Shown here piece after piece: positions 62,574 to 64,000 of a stretch of DNA of 64,000 bases (positions within the stretch are counted from its first letter, which is position 1; every line of letters begins with the position of its first letter). The DNA is from Mucilaginibacter ginsenosidivorax (GTDB taxonomy: Bacteria; Bacteroidota; Bacteroidia; Sphingobacteriales; Sphingobacteriaceae). Location: contig NZ_CP042437.1 in NCBI RefSeq assembly GCF_007971525.1, forward strand, positions 7,130,001-7,194,000, written 5' to 3'. The position numbers and the translations under genes were made by a program. The notes beneath the pieces are model-generated. The model did no database searches. It was not told the DNA's origin and was given only the letters and a program-made list of their open reading frames with translations.

Positions 62574-63388
62574 TTAAAACCCAAATCCAGTTGCCCTAAA
62601 ACTTCCAGCGTTTTGCCCTGGTTGCCATCAATAAGATAAACCGGGGTTTCTTCATGCCTGGAGGCTACAACAATGTGAACACCATCGGCGCAGGCGGTAA
62701 AAAGTTCCTCCACCAGTTTTGGATCGTTGTTGTTTTTAGATAGGTGCGACAGCAGCAAATGCGTCATATGTGCCGAGCGATGTGTGGTAAAAAGAGCCAG
62801 GGCCTGCTTGTTACTCAGGTGACCCTTACCGCCGCGGATACGCCTTTTAAGATGATAGGGGTAGCCACCGGTGTCCAGCATAACCTCATCGTAATTAGCT
62901 TCTAAAAAGGCGGCGTGGCATTGACTAAAATAACGGATGAGCCTGTCGCAAACAATGCCCAGGTCGGTAAATATCCCAACTTTAATGTCATTGCAGTTAA
63001 CTATAAAACTATGTGGTTCTGAGGCATCATGCTCTTTGGGAAACGATGTTACCTCCAGCTGGCCAACGGTAACCGTTTCAAACTCGCGCAGGTGATGGAT
63101 TAGTTTGGCATCTACAGTGTTTCCTAAATGGAGCAGGGTGCCTGGCGTGATATAAACCGGGAGGTTGAATTTTTTGGCCAGTACCGGAATGCCACGGATA
63201 TGGTCGGAATGTTCATGGGATACAAAAATGGCTTTTACTTTGCTCATGGGCAGGCCCAGGCGGGCCATGCGTTTTTCGGTTTCGCGACACGATATACCTG
63301 CATCAACCAAAATAGCCTCCTGATCGTTCCCCACATAATAGCAATTGCCATTACTCCCCGAATTTAGTGATGTAATAAATAAAGACAT
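62570..63388 (-). CDS. MBL-fold metallo-hydrolase, YycJ/WalJ-like
   Basis: 272 residues. N-terminal LFITSLNSGSNGNCYYVGND is the signature of the YycJ/WalJ group, followed by VDAGISCRE, the metal-binding HEHSDHIRG, FPKEHDASEPHSF, FTDLGI and GHLSNKQA. Members are single-strand nucleases or phosphodiesterases linked to cell-wall and DNA repair responses. It overlaps the MtfA-like gene end to end and is otherwise alone on the - strand. Confidence 0.9.
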   Translation of the reverse strand: MSLFITSLNSGSNGNCYYVGNDQEAILVDAGISCRETEKRMARLGLPMSKVKAIFVSHEHSDHIRGIPVLAKKFNLPVYITPGTLLHLGNTVDAKLIHHLREFETVTVGQLEVTSFPKEHDASEPHSFIVNCNDIKVGIFTDLGIVCDRLIRYFSQCHAAFLEANYDEVMLDTGGYPYHLKRRIRGGKGHLSNKQALALFTTHRSAHMTHLLLSHLSKNNNDPKLVEELFTACADGVHIVVASRHEETPVYLIDGNQGKTLEVLGQLDLGFN

Positions 63389-63395
63389 GTTTTTG

Positions 63396-63427
63396 AGCCA
63401 AAAGCTGAAGGCCGAAAGCTAAAAGCC
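63396..63427. repeat. AGCTAAAAGCTGAA-type repeat words upstream of the MBL gene
   Basis: The stretch repeats the word AGCYAAAAGCYGAA in near-tandem form, matching words at 42888-42918. A dispersed intergenic repeat family is likely. Confidence 0.45.
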
Positions 63428-63548
63428 ATCACTTCAAAAGTTTGATACAAAGTAACGGATTTACTGAATATTTTTGTTTCTGACCTGCCTAATCTTTTAA
63501 ATAAACTGAAGTTTTTTTGCACTTATAAAAACCTGCTTATATTTAGCC

Positions 63549-64000
63549 ATGGATTCACCGCAAACTTTACCCGTACTTGATGCCGCCGAACTGCGTGTGC
63601 TTGGCTCGCTGATGGAAAAAAGCAAAACCACACCCGACTATTATCCCATGACCCTTAACGGTTTAACTGCAGCTTGTAACCAGAAAACCTCCCGAAAGCC
63701 GGTGGTGAATTACGACGAAGCCACGGTAACCGAAGCGCTGAACACCCTGAAAAGGCGCGGACTTATTTCAACGGCAACCGGCGGATCTATCCGTAATATT
63801 AAATACAAACACAATTTTGCTATCGTTTTTCCGGTAATTCCGGCCGAAGTGGCTTTAATTTGCCTGCTGATACTCCGCGGCCCCCAAACTCCCGGCGAGT
63901 TAAACACCAACTCGGGCAGGTTGTATGAATTTGAATCGATAGAGGAAGTACAGGAAATGCTGGAAAAACTGGCCGATCCGGCTATGCCCTACATCGTGCA
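63549..64000 (+). CDS. YceH/DUF480 (UPF0502) family protein, 5' part (3' end outside window)
   Basis: The ATG at 63549 opens a frame that runs through the window end (about 150 residues visible). The sequence begins MDSPQTLPVLDAAELRVLGS and continues LMEKSKTTPDYYPMTLNGL, ACNQKTSRKPVVNYDEATV and ALNTLKRRGLISTA, which is the double winged-helix signature of YceH proteins, followed by ICLLILRGPQTPGELNTNSG. The function is not known. Truncated by the window edge. Confidence 0.92.
   Translation, partial: MDSPQTLPVLDAAELRVLGSLMEKSKTTPDYYPMTLNGLTAACNQKTSRKPVVNYDEATVTEALNTLKRRGLISTATGGSIRNIKYKHNFAIVFPVIPAEVALICLLILRGPQTPGELNTNSGRLYEFESIEEVQEMLEKLADPAMPYIV

Overview
The window reads as chromosomal DNA of a Bacteroidota bacterium, most like Sphingobacteriaceae (Mucilaginibacter/Pedobacter type). 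The grounds are paired SusC/SusD outer-membrane systems, an ECF sigma/FecR pair in front of a SusC with an STN domain, many secreted glycoside hydrolases and SPII lipoproteins, A-rich leaders without Shine-Dalgarno sequences, and promoter boxes of the Bacteroidota -33/-7 kind (TTG ... TAnnTTTG). There are no rRNA or tRNA genes, no CRISPR array and no intact insertion sequence. All family calls come from reading the proteins; no database search was run.

Layout: (1) 1-12479, + strand: a glycan-uptake locus with a truncated SusC, SusD, an arylsulfotransferase-like propeller lipoprotein, a TsdA-like dihaem cytochrome, a large GH123/DUF6067-type hydrolase and a DUF5107-TPR protein. (2) 12587-13736: a small membrane protein and an MscS channel, convergent. 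(3) 13797-27763, - strand: sigma factor, FecR, SusC, SusD, then a VCBS/UnbV protein, a vanadium-haloperoxidase-like protein and a GH3 enzyme. (4) 28226-32376, + strand: GH29 fucosidase and a GH2 enzyme, divergent from the sigma factor. (5) 32561-34683: two lipoproteins, one PepSY-like and one with two pepsin-type DTG motifs. (6) 34831-41427, - strand: a tight six-gene operon made of a PqqD-like protein, an ATP-grasp ligase, a PLP decarboxylase-like enzyme, a urea-transporter/M23-peptidase fusion, a TPR/beta-barrel protein and a TPR protein. (7) 41689-44203: an orphan receiver protein and a LytTR two-component pair. (8) 44674-50374: SnoaL-like protein, GH9, ThuA, GH18 and a HGSNAT/DUF5009 membrane protein. 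(9) 50688-58785: an MG2/plug protein, a TonB receptor and an AraC regulator. (10) 58836-64000: methyltransferase, two unknown proteins, DUF92, MtfA-like peptidase, MBL hydrolase and the start of a YceH/DUF480 gene.

Three things stand out. First, the six-gene operon of region 6 looks like an undescribed peptide- or envelope-modifying pathway with its own exporter/peptidase and outer-membrane barrel. Second, four promoters carry the same 21-bp-period direct repeat (consensus T[AG][TC]CG[AG]TNAA on the + strand) at a fixed distance from -33/-7 boxes. They lie upstream of the histidine kinase, the orphan receiver, the PepSY-like lipoprotein and the pepsin-like lipoprotein, so a LytTR regulon can be read directly from the window. 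Third, between FecR and SusC the opposite strand carries a promoter and a strong terminator that define a roughly 110-nt antisense RNA, in the position of the known DonS-type repressors of Bacteroides PULs.
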